Counted from the stretch's first letter, positions 21,515 to 33,326 are shown. The stretch: DNA of 64,000 bases from Tomocerus qinae (GCA_020055645.1 CM034546.1:38378001-38442000), one strand, 5' to 3'. Program-made: numbers and translations. Notes: a model not told the origin generated them from the sequence alone.

Positions 21515-22113
21515 TATTTATGTATATAATAGTTCATTTCTATTTGCCATATAGTTATAACCATAATATATACGTAGTATTTAGTCTTATTTTATCCTTA
21601 TGTATTTATAGGCTTATAATACTTATATATGTAGGTACGAATACTTTTCCGCTTGTAACCACATTCTTATTGCTAGCATAATATACACACTAGAGTTAAG
21701 CATAATATTTACGTTATGATTTTTCTGGGTACGAATAAGTACGTATACACTTGCATGTGTATGTAAAGCCCTATTGGCAGCTTTTTCTTAATGTATCCTA
21801 GTCTACTCACATTTATATGGAACTCTGTTCCAGATTATTAGTTATTAACTAGGTTAGTACTCCAGATTATTGTTTACTTTTAAGTTCATCTAACCTTAAG
21901 ACATCCTTATGTAAGCATATATAAAGATGTAATTCTGCACAAATAAAACACTTTGTAATCCACTTCTACATAGTCATCACTCTCTTTTCTTTCTCATTTT
22001 TAATTTTCATAAGACTTAGGACAGGAGTCTGTAAGACTCACTCATAGATTGGAGGAAACTTCATAGGTATTTTTCAGCAGTTATTTTGCAAGTTTCCAGG
22101 CCAAACCAATCCA
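21515..22113 (+). repeat. 3' LTR of the BEL/Pao element
   Basis: The same 599 bases as the 5' LTR except one substitution. It is preceded by the purine-rich GGCGGGAGAA (21505-21514), the likely polypurine tract. Confidence 0.93.
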
Positions 22114-24093
22114 AAGAAGATTGCAGCAATTGGAGACCAATATCAATTTGCAGTGTACTAAGAAGAATAATTGAGAAAGTGATTGATAAGAAACTCCGAT
22201 CATTCATTGATTTTAGTCAACACCAAAGAGGTTTTACAAATAAACCGGGGACTCTCCTAAATTGTGAAATTTTATCAAAATGTCTTACAAAGGCAAAGAA
22301 AGATAAAAAGGATATTTCCGTTCTCTTTCTTGATGTCACCAAAGCTTTTGACCAAATTGGACATCTACACCTAATAAATGTACTCAAGTCGTGCGAGATT
22401 CCGTCATTATTGCGTAATTTTATCATTTCTTTATGCAGAGAAAATTGGACAAGGATTGAAACTCAATTTGGGCGAAGTGGAAAGATATATTTTGAACGAG
22501 GAGTTTTTCAAGGGTCGCCGATCTCGCCTACGTTATTCAACCTTTCAATTGATTTTATTTTGCGTTCTCTTTCCGAAAATGAAATCTCTGCCAAATATGG
22601 TTTTCAATTGCACGAAAATTCGCCTAATGTCTCAGTATTAGGTTTCGCAGATGACACCACCTTGGTCGGAAATTCTATCTTGTCGGCATCTGAGTTGTTT
22701 ATCATTGCACAAGACTTATTTTTACAAATTGGATTATCTCTTAACATTGAAAAATGTAAGGCAATCTTATTACAGAAAGGGAAAATCGTTTACGACGACA
22801 TTAAGATGAATAGCTACACAGTTATTCCTGGTATAACTAAAAATGAACATGTCCGCTACCTTGGAGTTCCTTTTAAAGAAGAACTGCAATTTGATGAAAA
22901 ATCTGTGATGGCTACTTTTCATGCGGATATGGAAATTTTAGTATCTTCACCTTTGCTGAATTCTCATCAAAAATTGACAATTCTGAATCAATATATTTGG
23001 CCACGACTAATATACCCATTTCAAAATGCTCCCTTAAAAAAACTTACCCTAAATTTTCTCCGCAATGTAGATAAAATTATCAGAAGTTGTGTGAAGGAAA
23101 TTATCAATCTTCCTGTATGTTATACTGTAGTAGAAGTGATAGAGGACTTCAAATTATCAATGCTGAATGGGAAGCCTTTATTCAGAAATATGGATCTTAC
23201 CAATTACTATTTAAATCCAACTGTGAATATCTTCAACCATTTCATGAATTATATGAGCGTGAATCTAACTCTTGTTTGGAGCACCTTGGTATTACAATCC
23301 AAGAGAAATTCAATTGTCCACACACTACAAAAATAAAAATTTGACTATTTTGCAAAGAATGAGAGCCCACCTACGCGATATTAGTTTTAATGATTGGAAG
23401 AACCTAAAACAGAAAGGTCAAGGTGTGGACACTTTTCAAGACTATGGCAAAGGAAATAAATTTATTTTATCTAAGAGTGGACTTTCGGATTCAGAATGGA
23501 CTTCCATTTTAAAGATGTCATGTAATGTTGCTGCGGTCAAAGTTATTCCCGGGAGGACATTAACCAACACTTACCAATGCAGATTTGGATGCATTGAGCC
23601 TGAAACCCTTTCTCACGTGTTGGGAAAATGTCCAAGAGGGGAACTCTTACGCAACAATCGACATAACCAAGTCCGCTCGTTGATTGCTGAAAGTTTTGAC
23701 AAAGAAAACTGGGATATAAAAGAAGAATTGCACTGCATTCTTGATAATGGGTCCACCGGTAGAATTGATATTCTCGTTATAAATAGGAAAAGTCGCAAAG
23801 GTTATATCCTTGACCCTACAGTTAGAATGGAGATCGACAAAAATCAAGCTATGACTGTCCATAATGAAAAGTGTGAGAAGTACACCCCAGCTATAAAATT
23901 CTTCCAGGATAATTTCCAAACTCAAAATATTGAGATAATCGGTCTTCTCATTGGAGCCAGAGGAACGATTTTCTCATTTTTCTTAGATTTTGTTAATAAA
24001 TTTAAATTAAGTAAGTCTCTGATTGATGACATAATAATAACTGTCATTAGAGGCTCCGTAAATATTCTACATAATCACATTCACAACAATTAA
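22114..24093 (+). pseudogene. R2-like non-LTR retrotransposon, RT and endonuclease part
   Basis: It continues directly from the frame interrupted at 6771. RT motifs: FLDVTKAFDQ (~22330), VFQGSPISPTLFN (~22505), LGFADDTTLVG (~22645). Two further frame changes are needed: near 23130, after which SRSDRGLQIINAEW fits the family better in another frame, and near 23335. The C-terminal part from ~23340 has a CCHC finger (CRFGC, then H and C, ~23579-23635) and a restriction-like endonuclease with RIDILV (~23764) and ILDPTVRME (~23810). This gives the full R2/R4/NeSL layout, inactive. The stop is at 24091. Confidence 0.82.
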
Positions 24094-24352
24094 CGAAAGT
24101 TGATATTATGTATTTACAATTCATTATGTTTCTTAAATTCTAATTTGGTATTCTGAGTCCTTGTGGCTATCATAAATGTATGACAGATACTTTTAATAAA
24201 AGTGTTCTCCTCATTGTATGTAAATACGATCATAATCTCCACCTACCTTTTACAATTGAATGGAGCATTTACCATAATACATCATTCCTTCGGCTATTAA
24301 CCAAACTTCGTTTTAATATAATTATTAAGCATTTATTTAGGTTTTACCAAAC
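24094..24352. other. 3' flank of the R2-like element
   Basis: It holds an AATAAA at about 24195 that could be the element's 3' end signal. The exact 3' boundary is not visible because no poly-A or target duplication is clear. Confidence 0.4.
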
Positions 24353-24489
24353 TTTGAGTTCATTACATTTGTAAGGTTGTAAAACTGCCGTTTGTGGATG
24401 TATAACTGCAGTGGCTGGTTGTAAAACTGCAGTGGCTGGTTGTAAAACTTCACTACCCCAGGATGTAAAACTTTAGATGTGAAAATTCC
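24353..24489 (-). repeat. Right TIR with three minisatellite units
   Basis: Reverse complement of the left TIR but with only about three 21-bp units instead of eight. The terminal and inner unique segments match almost perfectly. Confidence 0.85.
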
Positions 24490-24518
24490 CAATACCAGAC
24501 CTAATACCGCTGTTATAA

Positions 24519-24620
24519 ATGTCAGATAAAAAGTCATTGGAGCAAAATTATTGTTGCTATAAAGTCACAGGTGAAACAGAACCTCTAAATCGATACGACA
24601 CGTATTATAAACTAAAGCAG
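24519..24620 (+). CDS. Possible first coding exon
   Basis: ATG 24519 opens 34 codons (MSDKKSLEQNYCCYKV..., ending YYKLKQ) that stop exactly at a good donor (CAG then GTAAGA at 24621). No downstream exon was identified and no family recognised. It could be chance, or an exon of a gene cut by the outer element, which ends 30 bp upstream. Confidence 0.2.
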
Positions 24621-25199
24621 GTAAGAAAAGTAAAGAAAATATTGCTTGAATAATAATTATTATTATCAGTATGTAAAACCATAAAACATAGGGAATGGTG
24701 TGAATGCTCTATTTGAATACCTAAGACATAATCATACGGGAATCACACCCGTTTAATTACAATTAGACGTAAACATTGCTTGACATATTTAAAATGTAAG
24801 TATAATCTTAAAACTTAATGAGAACTTTAGGGACATAGCTTATTATTATTCACTTAACCATTACAACAACGTTAATAGATAAAGTAATTGAAAGATACAA
24901 TTAAGATTAAGATGCAAGTAATTTTCTGGAAAATACGTAATATAGTATATTTTAATCGAGTTATAATGACAATCAAATCTACTACTATGATTAAGTAGAA
25001 AACAGATATATACTTACTTAAATATTGTTTGAACATTTCTAGATTTACTGAAAGCCTATTTACTAATATATTTTTGCTGGTATAAATACTCCACATATGG
25101 TCCATAACCTTATGCTTAACAAGTTAAACAGAAGCCTAGATCCAGACTCCCAGACTCTTTAATATTTCTTCCACAAAATTTCAGAAACACCATTTCAAA
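24621..25199. other. Intergenic with TATA box for the next gene
   Basis: No coding region. TATAAATA at about 25081-25088 is placed 110-120 bp before the ATG of the secreted peptide gene, a plausible core promoter given a short 5' UTR. Confidence 0.4.
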
Positions 25200-25907
25200 A
25201 TGAACATTTTCTTTAAATCACTATTTGTTTTGATAGCTTCGATTGCTTTGGTAGAAAAAGCAGGTAAGGAATTATTTATATTATACTATATTTCTATATA
25301 GGCAAAGAATATATAAAGAAATAAAAATGTGCACGTGAACTATATTTCCTATTGATGGAGTATGTCGTACAATGTACCTGTGCACATAATATTATGTCAT
25401 ATACATGGTTAGATTAGAAGAAACGGGCCTCAAATGGCCAACAGGACCATTATAACTGAGAATATTTAAACGTTAATCCCAATGTTTTAACAGATGTCTA
25501 CCGGACATGATCTGGAGGCTTCGTTCCCACCCACGACACCCAAGGGGGAAAACATGGGCAAAATTCCTTTTGTTTTGAATATAACAAACAGCCTAATAAT
25601 TTTCATAAAAACTGTTAATTGGGGGGGTAGGGAGGGGGCGAACATAACTTTTAGGCCATGTCCAGTAAAGATCGGCTGAAGTATTAGATAAAATAGTTTT
25701 ATAGCTTTCAAATGTGCATTCTTCCAATATAAATATTGAAATACAATTTCAGATGCATGTTAATGTGAATACCAACAAGGATACTCCCCACCCTGTATAG
25801 TCAAAATTCCGGCTCCTCAAGGGAGAACATGTATGTGCGTAGAAACGGAAGGCTGGACATGTCTGGGCTACGAAGCGACCTGTGATCCAGGTACAATCTG
25901 TCCATAG
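25200..25907 (+). pseudogene. Two-exon secreted cysteine-rich peptide gene with an in-frame stop
   Basis: Exon 1 (25200-25263) encodes a clean signal peptide (MNIFFKSLFVLIASIALVEK plus A) and ends at a GTAAGG donor. The intron ends ...CAATTTCAG at 25752 in matching phase. Exon 2 (25753-25907) reads D-A-C, a TAA at 25761-25763, then an open Cys-rich stretch with CEYQQGYSPPC, CMC, C, C and C before a TAG; eight cysteines in total. TATA at ~25081 and AATAAA at ~25976 complete a gene structure. Small secreted 8-Cys peptides serve as inhibitors, defence peptides or signals; I cannot assign this one. The in-frame TAA makes it a probable recent pseudogene, or a polymorphic or misread allele. Confidence 0.55.
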
Positions 25908-26568
25908 AGAATTACATTCAATTATTTCGTAATAATACGAGTCAAAAAGATGGTGGATGATATCCATATGAATTCAATAAATAAAACTGAATATTTGTAA
26001 ATGTTTCTTGATGTCAATTTACAGTAAATTTTTAAAACGCTCCAATTAAATATAATATGCCGTGGTTAATGTTTCATTTGACTAATAAAATCAGTAACTG
26101 ATAACTATGCAAACTCTTTAATTGGTTGTTTCTTGTCTGCTAAATGTATTCCAGACTGTTTATTGGGTAAAAACTTATATGGTAAATCTTTTATTATATA
26201 AAAATTAGAAAGTTCATTTCAGTATTAAACACCATGTAGAAAGTTTATAATCATTTTTTCATTTAAACGAAAATTTCACGAAAGCCTTTAGTGCAGTGCA
26301 TAAAAAACACAAAAACCTGGGTTTTTGGGTTGTATTTTTACTTACGAAAAGCAAAAACTCATGGGTTTTTCATATCCTGCTTTAGTGGTAGAAGGCAAAG
26401 CGATTTCCTACCATCGCGATGGTAGGAAATATTTTCGTAATCTTACAATTAATTTACTATCTGTTAATTACCCATACATTTAGACGAAGTTTTTCCATTA
26501 ACATGTAATTTATGTACAACAACGATTGAGTGGCAGTACAACCATAATTGTAACGACATTGTTTCTGA
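25908..26568. other. Intergenic with a 28-bp perfect palindrome
   Basis: No gene. 26403-26430 is a perfect palindrome centred on TCGCGA. The stretch ~26310-26400 (GGGTTTTTCAT-type) resembles 37790-37860 and 52620-52720, so it belongs to a dispersed repeat. Confidence 0.6.
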
Positions 26569-29076
26569 TTACGATTGATTTTTGATTGAGTGCATTCTTA
26601 CAATATATTTTGTTTTAGAGAAGCAACAGGGATAATTAGACATTGTGTAAATAAAGACCAACAAAGTCGATAGCTTGAAATAGAAGAAACTTCCACAGAA
26701 AAACTTCAATGGTCGAGTGGCTCCAGCCATTTTTTTCAAATGCAAACTATCACTCATGCTACAGAATCGAAGTACATCATTGGAGTATACAAAAACTCTT
26801 GACATTAAATAATATGCGGTGGAAATGAATAACATATCCAAGAAGGAGACAAACGGCAGAAATAAATATGCAGGCATTGTAATCACCCCATGCATCTTCA
26901 AACTGCAGTAGTTGCACATCACGCCAATTATGGTCGCCACCAGAAGCGAAATAGGAGAGATGATCCAAGCCACTGAATTCGTCCACGTGACAATCAACTG
27001 CAACCCTCTGACCTGGTAAATCACTTTTAGGCATCTCTGACTAGTCGGCAAGTTCTTCCTTCCCTGGAATTTTGAACGCAGTTTTGAAATCCATATCAAA
27101 ATCACAAAGATATTGTATATGAAGAAATTGAAGATATAGCCGATGTTTCCCATTGCTGAGACTAGAAGACAAATTAACATCATGGATGATAATATTTCGA
27201 TCCATAGACTGGTTTTCATCGTTGGAAATAAATCCATGAAAAATCTGTGCATGGGTTCAATTCCACCAGAATCCAGTAATGGGAATAAGCCAAAGAAGAT
27301 GCACGATAGGATTCCGGTTGTCAGGAGCAGCTGGGCCAGTTTCCGTTCTTTATCAAATCCGATGGCGTTTCGGGCATTGTTTTTAGACTTGTATAATTCT
27401 AAAAAACCACAAAATTAAGGATAAACAAGCACTAATAATCACATTAACAAATATGTTACTTTTATACAGAAACATGCAGTAAAACACGATGACTTGCTTG
27501 TATTCATAAATAACAAAACAATAACGCTATCCTTATCAAAAGTAAGTACCTCCATATAACGCTAGTAAAACATAAAATAACGTAAAAAATTTTTGTGGAA
27601 AACAGTTTTGATATCAATTCTTAGTGTAAAAATTTGAAAACTATTTATGTGTACCATTTGACCATTTAAATAGCATTATTTTTACGCAATCCGATGTGTA
27701 TAGGTACATACAAACCTAATCAGTTTCAATCGACAACACATTTCAATAAAATAAACATAACAGACAATTAATAACAGTGCCCTAAGTTGCTTGTGGCTTG
27801 TGAGTTAGGTAGGTAGCTATAAGTGTGGTAACTGTTAGGTTGTTGGGAAAAACTACTATTAAGATGTTTGTGACTATATACGTGTTTAGGTATATTATTT
27901 AATTTAAATGACAGCATGATTTTATGTTAACATACATACATTTTGTTTTACTAAATTACAATACAAAAGAAAACACTTATTGAATTAGGAAGCTTCTTCA
28001 AGTATTAGTGCTTTTAACATTTATTGTTTACTTCATGGTTATTTACGTGTCTCTTCAAAACTGGCCATGAACAATTTTAAATTTACGTAGTCCTTACTTT
28101 TGCAATAATATTAAAATGCACTACATTAGATTAGGCGCCGGCATATCCATGAATTTGTTTAAAGGAGCGCATTAAAGTGATGACAAAACAGGATATATAC
28201 GAGACTATTTGCGACCTTTAACTTTTCTATTGTCAACTAGAGACATAATGATAAATACGTCCTCTCGCTCTCTGCCTACATCACATGCAATGCACATATA
28301 CATTGACTACATTATTTGATTATTATTAATCATGTGCTGAGGATTGTACTAAGGATTATTGGTAGTGGAATTAATATTTTAATTCAAATATTAATTTAAT
28401 AGTAACTATTTATTGCTGCTACAAATATTAAAGAATATAAAGAATATTTAAATTGCAATTTTTATATTTACAAAATCCTTCCTATTTGCAGTTGCTTTTG
28501 TATATTATTATAGTTTTCTATAATATTTTTTCCTTCTCAGCATTCTTATTTCCGCAATAATAATTGACACCGAATAATAATGAATTATAATAATAATATC
28601 TCCTTTTTAATTCTTAAGGGGTAATATCCAATATGCTACTTATCAATTTTAAACTTACGTTGGTAATTGATGTCTACACTTTTAGCCCGGCTAAAAATAG
28701 CTGAAAAGTCTTTGTCGAAGACGAGGCTAATCTGATAGATTATGGTCAAAAGTGAACCACAGAAAAGGAGAACGTGAATTATGATGTGGTGGATTTGTAG
28801 GACTGCTTGAGATGAAAATAATTCCACATGAATACGACCGCCGAGAAGAACTAAATACGGTCAAGGTCCCCAAAGAAATAGAAATCCGAAAATGAAACGT
28901 TTTCTTTTGTTGTTAGTTAACTTAACCGTTTTCTTGATTGGGTCATAATCGTAGGGAATGAGACTATACTTGGAGAATATAATAAGACTGATTTCTAAAG
29001 CCTTAAATAGTTGGCTTTCAGCAGAGATTGATCTTGGATTAACTTTTGGTTCCATTTTTTGAATATTAACCTTCAC
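26569..29076 (-). pseudogene. Gustatory receptor A, two exons, single in-frame stop
   Basis: Exon 1 is 29076-28659 (Met 29076 or 29055) with donor GTAAGT. Exon 2 is 27398-26569 after TTTTTTAG. The phases join exactly, giving 416 codons with stop, normal for a GR. Hydrophobic segments are spread along the chain and the C-terminal part reads ATRPLKFFCGSFFYFKLS, the TM7 zone of the insect GR/OR superfamily (inverted-topology ligand-gated channels in taste neurons). The single defect is TGA at 28863-28861 (codon 72, after FLFLWGP); everything downstream is open. A paralogue at 39808-44418 is far more damaged. It could be a polymorphic pseudogene or a base error. The intron (27399-28658) holds no other feature. 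Confidence 0.72.
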
Positions 29077-29815
29077 CGAAAAACTCCACAGTCGTTATTC
29101 CGTAAGTGCCAATGTAATAATGTGATGAGTAGACAGTAAAGTTCTAAATAAAGCAAAGTATACCAATATACATATATAAAGCAAAATCGTTGTAAATAAT
29201 TTTCTAATACAATACACCTGACTAGGGCGTGGTAGGAATCGGCGACTTTGAGAGTTTCTGTATTTAACTTATAGACAGTTTAATATATAATATGCTAGAG
29301 CAATACAGAATTACAAATAGCAAAGGTAGGTTATTCCAATGCACATTAGTACTATGGACAGCCAGGTGGATAAAAATCCAATTGAGTTAATGTTGATTCT
29401 AACAGTGGTTTGAAAGCGTGCAGAAGTCTACAGGTATTGGTATTAACACAATATTATTTTTCATTAGTTATATCAATATCGGTTAGTGTAATTAGTTCTT
29501 CTTACTGCCAGCTACCTGAACACTGATTGAATACTTTATAGCCACATTTCCCTTGTAATTATACAGTATAATTTATATTATACGTACATTGTACCATTCG
29601 CCATGTAAGTATTTTTGACTTCGAGACATAATCATACATAGTTAAAGTTAAATATGGCTTTCACCAGCCTTATTTTAATTGGCATTTGCCAACGGTATGA
29701 AAAAACTATAAAAGCAGATTTATGCCCAATATAAAAGTACTATTTTGTGCGATTATATTTCTGACCATTGGTTACAAAATCCTTTTACAATTTTGTGATT
29801 TCCATATTTATTGTT
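29077..29815. other. Intergenic, duplicated in the second block
   Basis: No gene seen. It aligns by eye with 44440-45060 (for example GGCGTGG[TC]AGGAATCGGCGAC and the ATTGGCATTTGCC stretch), part of the two-receptor segmental duplication. Confidence 0.6.
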
Positions 29816-31919
29816 TATTTATTTTATAGCTTGTTGTTCTATATTCCGTTGCATATTTACGTGGTATTTCAGTATTTCCACGGATGCTGCTCTTCATCAA
29901 TATACTGCTCGCACGGAATGTGCTCTCAAAAGTAATCAAATGGCTCTTGGCATTTTCCTCGATATCGAGGGGGCATTTAGTCATGCCACTTTCGAATCAA
30001 TTCATTTAGCTTTAGAAAGAGAAAGAATAAATGTAGCCATCATTCGTTGGATAGAACGAATGTTAAGGGATCGTACCGTAAACGTAACAGTTGTATCCGC
30101 TATTCAAAGTATTAACGTTGAAAGAGGGTGCCCTCAAGGGGGGGTACTATCGCCTTTATTATGGAATCTAGTCATCCATGAGCTCTTAGAGAAACTGTCC
30201 AACGTCAGTTCTATCTATAGACAAGCATTTGCAGATGATCTTGGCCTTCTTCAGGTTGGTATAGACGAAGATACGATGAGAGCTTTAGGGCAAAGGGCAC
30301 TTAATATCATAGTAAATTGGTGTAGTCAGCGGGATCTTTCCATTCACCCTGACAAAATCGAAATTATTATATTTCATACACGGCATAAAAAACCCAAAAT
30401 GAAACCTCTCAGATTAAGAGGTAAAAATATTGCATTTGTCAACAATGTGCGGTACCTAGGTGTTCATTTGGATAGTGGACTGACTTGGAGTACCCACTGT
30501 AATGTTAAAAGTGGCAAGGCTAAAGCAGCTCTTATGCAATGTAAAAGAGCTGTTGGCCAAACGTGGGGTCTTTCACCAAAAATCACCTTGTGGCTATATA
30601 CAGCTGTAGTCAGATCAACTTTATCTTACGCAGCTTGTTCGTGGTTAACGGCTGTTCACAACAAAACTAGAATATCAACTTTGGCTAGTGTTCAACGACT
30701 AGCCTGTTTAATGACTACTAGTGCAATGCATAGTTCACCCTCTGCAGCGTTAGAATGTATAGTAGGTATTGAGCCTATAGATATATTCCTTACTAAGACC
30801 GCTATTTCAACAGCACATCGAGTTGGAATTTCCAATGGACTCAACTCCCTTCACTGCCCTCATGGGTAAAAATTTTATTGTACTTGACACAGAAAAACCT
30901 GCCATTCTTCAACCTTCAAACCAGAGACTGGTCTGTTATACAGACGGGTCGAAAATGGACAATTTAGTAGGATGTGCTGCTACAATTACTAGCACTTATA
31001 GTCATATCATCATACAACAGTGGGACAATATGCTACTGTGTTTCAAGCGGAATTGGTAGCTATACTTATGGTCATATCTAAAATCACAGATCTGGACTGG
31101 AGAGATGAAGTAGTCATCTATAGCGACTCTCTCAGTTCTTTAAAAGCCCTTGAGGCTAATTACACGGACTCGGCCTTGATACTTGAATGTTTCAGAGCCT
31201 TGCACAAACTTTCAGAAAGTGCATCCGTTACTCTACAATGGGTTCCCAGTCATACTGGTATTATAGGAAACGAAGAGGCTGATTTACTAGCCAAAGAATC
31301 CACAAAAATGGCAGTTTTTGGTCCTGAACCAATACTGCCATTTTCTTCGCAATGCGCATAAACTGTTATCTCCAAAGCTTTTAACAAATTAAATATTCAA
31401 AATTGGAAAAGACGTTCAGATTGTAAAACTACAAAATTATTTTTACCTTCACCCTCATATACCAAAAGCAAATATTTCACAAGTTTGAGTAGAAGAACGC
31501 TCAGGGTCTTCACTCATTTAATTACTGGTTTCTCCTCCTTGGCCAAGCATCAGAATCTATTGGGGAATCATTCGTCTCCGCTCTGCCCATTGTGCGCACT
31601 AAGCGTTGAGACGTCGGTCCACCATGTGGCTGAATGCCCAGCTTTGAGCGAGTTGAGATTCAAACACCTGAGTAAGTTTTTCATTCACGTGGATGAGTTA
31701 CCGGGGTTGCCCTAGTCGTCTCTGCTTTCATTTCGTATGTCTGCAGGACGAATGAGTGGCTTCTCCGAACAGTAAAGCTGTTCAGGGAGCAACTGCAAGT
31801 AAGTCCTCGCGGCTTGAGCGGTAGTGTGTCTTTACTCCTCAATAGTATTGATCATACTCTCCCACTAACACACTCTATATTCCGTGAAAATGTAATTTTC
31901 TGTGCTATAATTTCTTAAA
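29816..31919 (+). mobile_element. 5'-truncated I/Loa-like non-LTR retrotransposon
   Basis: The RT starts within the fingers (LGIFLDIEGAF at ~29950), then GCPQGGVLSPLLWN (~30128) and AFADDLGLL (~30227). An RNase H follows with YTDGSK (~30940), QAELVAI (~31048), IYSDSLSSL and VPSHTGIIGNEEAD. It ends with a C-terminal Cys/His cluster (LCPLCALSVETSVHH, ~31590). Frame changes near 30850 and 31030 and a stop at 31359-31361 kill it. RT plus RNase H of this type belongs to the I/Loa branch of endonuclease-bearing LINEs. The boundaries come from comparison with the empty site in the duplicated block (~45410-45425): homology stops near 29815 and resumes near 31920. Typical 5'-truncated dead copy. Confidence 0.8.
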
Positions 31920-32197
31920 ATCTCATCATACCAAATTTAAGACTGTATTCTTTTTGCACATTAAATTGTCCTATTATTTGCTATTCCTACGTTCTTTCTC
32001 CTATAGTACTTGAACATGGGAAATTGATATTCAATTTTTTTAATTCCTTTTTTGTATTTAAAAACGAGAATTTATATTACATAATAATAGAAGAAGCACG
32101 CTGTGCAGCTAGCTACAACTATATAACGTGCAAACAATATTCTGTCAAAGAAGCTAGCTGGACCGTTACTCGTATATGTAATAGAAATTGTTAGCAC
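31920..32197. other. Spacer downstream of a receptor exon
   Basis: No gene. It resembles 45425-45845, the 3' flank of the intact GR-C, including the shared GTGCAGCTAGCTA stretch. Confidence 0.6.
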
Positions 32198-32691
32198 TTA
32201 TATAATATAGGCACTGAAGCCAAATGTTAAAATACATTCCATTGTCCCTAAACTAATTGAATATATATACTTAATTATTTTGTTGATTTGGATAACACAA
32301 AATCGACCGATACAAATTTGGCATGTTGGGCAGGATTTCACAAATTTCTTGAATTGACCTTTACAAAGCCTTAGATATTCACGAATGGTACCATTTTTCC
32401 AAGATTCGAGGCATGAGAATGATGATTCAAAGACCATAGACGTGATGAAGAGAGTCATATGAGCCAAATGCTAGCCAGTAAGACAGCCCAACAGGAAAAT
32501 ACGAAAGTCATGATGCTGCCCAATTGAGACCGGTAGAGAATGAGGAGGAAATTGACCAGATACAACTGTCTTTTGAAGATAAAGTTCAACAAGAACAGCG
32601 ACGTACCGTACACAGCATTGCATTGCTTAACTATTATTTGAGACAGTCGGTAGACTGCAATGCCGTCAATCATGTACGGATGGTTACACAT
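32198..32691 (-). pseudogene. Gustatory receptor D, last exon only, broken
   Basis: It matches the last exon of GR-C at 45846-46344: YRLSQIIVKQCNAVY, SSFSCLESWKNGT, SCPTCQICIGRFCVI, SLGTMECILTFG. The frame breaks at about 32455-32467, where the upstream part runs into a stop. The first two exons are not found upstream. It is the decayed equivalent of GR-C in the first copy of the duplicated block. Confidence 0.82.
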
Positions 32692-33326
32692 TATTTAGCG
32701 TTAAGTTAAAATTATGGCCATACTGTTAACATTTTAACAGTATTTATGGTTAAAATTAACGTGGGATCATGTTAAAAGTTAACATTGCATCATGTTAGGA
32801 ATAATGTCATTGTAACTTGTTAAATGTAGATGGTGGAAAAAAGTGAAACTAGGGAACGATTCCATTTCCCTGCACAACTCAGGCAAACACCCTACAAAAT
32901 GATCCGCATTTACTGCTATAGTGGTTATTGTTGGTATGGTGATATATTTAGCTGTAGGAATTTGACACGACATGACGTTATGGTCATGCCAGGATGACAT
33001 AAAATTAACGTCATGTTTGCCTATAGGACATTTAGTGTTAAACATTAAATGCTGTAACATAAAAAAGTATTACATAGGTACTCTATATAATGCTAAAAAC
33101 GTTAAGTGAATCTGTAATATAATCTCAGACTTGGAAAAAAATTAAATTACCTATCTATGTTTGTCTGGTAGGAGAGCTTGAGAAACCTGCATATGCTATG
33201 TAACGCAAAACCCACTCCCCCATATGTAGCGCAAATGTTGACTGCAACACATTTGAGTACCTCCTCCTCCCATCAATTGCACACATATTATATGCATGTT
33301 CCTTAAAAGCAAATTGCGCAAGCACA
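32692..33326. other. Intergenic, no gene seen
   Basis: A run of related GTTAAAATTAAC/GTTAACATT pieces at ~32695-32800 suggests a short degenerate repeat. Otherwise nothing. Confidence 0.4.

Larger units (their letters stand above)
6772..22113 (+). mobile_element. 15.3-kb BEL/Pao retroelement with GPCR, envelope and two extra ORFs
   Basis: It is bounded by 599-bp LTRs that differ at one base (A or C in GTCATMACTC). The target duplication is AAGAA (6767-6771 and 22114-22118); 3- or 4-bp readings are also possible because AA is shared with the LTR start. The insertion splits the RT frame of the R2-like element exactly. Order: LTR, PBS and leader, gag-pol (8167), GPCR (from 14467), Gn/Gc-type envelope (to 18504), acidic/basic coiled-coil ORF (18776-19699), coiled-coil ORF (19951-21387), purine-rich tract, LTR. 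BEL/Pao elements are usually 5-10 kb, so 15.3 kb is large. Known env-bearing members (Tas, Cer7) carry phlebovirus-like envelopes. The near-identical LTRs imply a recent insertion. Confidence 0.93.
4880..24489. mobile_element. Outer element with long minisatellite-bearing TIRs
   Basis: 4880-5120 and 24353-24489 are inverted copies of each other. Both begin at GGAATTTTCACATC reading inward, run through a 21-bp minisatellite and end near GTAATGAACTCAA. Between them lie a FLYWCH remnant, an R2-like retrotransposon and the BEL/Pao insertion. Long TIRs plus a FLYWCH domain are typical of Mutator-like (Phantom-type) DNA transposons in arthropods, so I infer a decayed or non-autonomous MULE that acted as landing site. 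No transposase is visible. The alternative is that the TIRs belong to the non-LTR element, which would be very unusual. Confidence 0.55.

Noticed and set aside
4880-24489. TIRs as part of the R2-like retrotransposon
   Set aside because: Restriction-like-endonuclease LINEs do not have TIRs; the FLYWCH remnant gives a better owner, though this is not proven.
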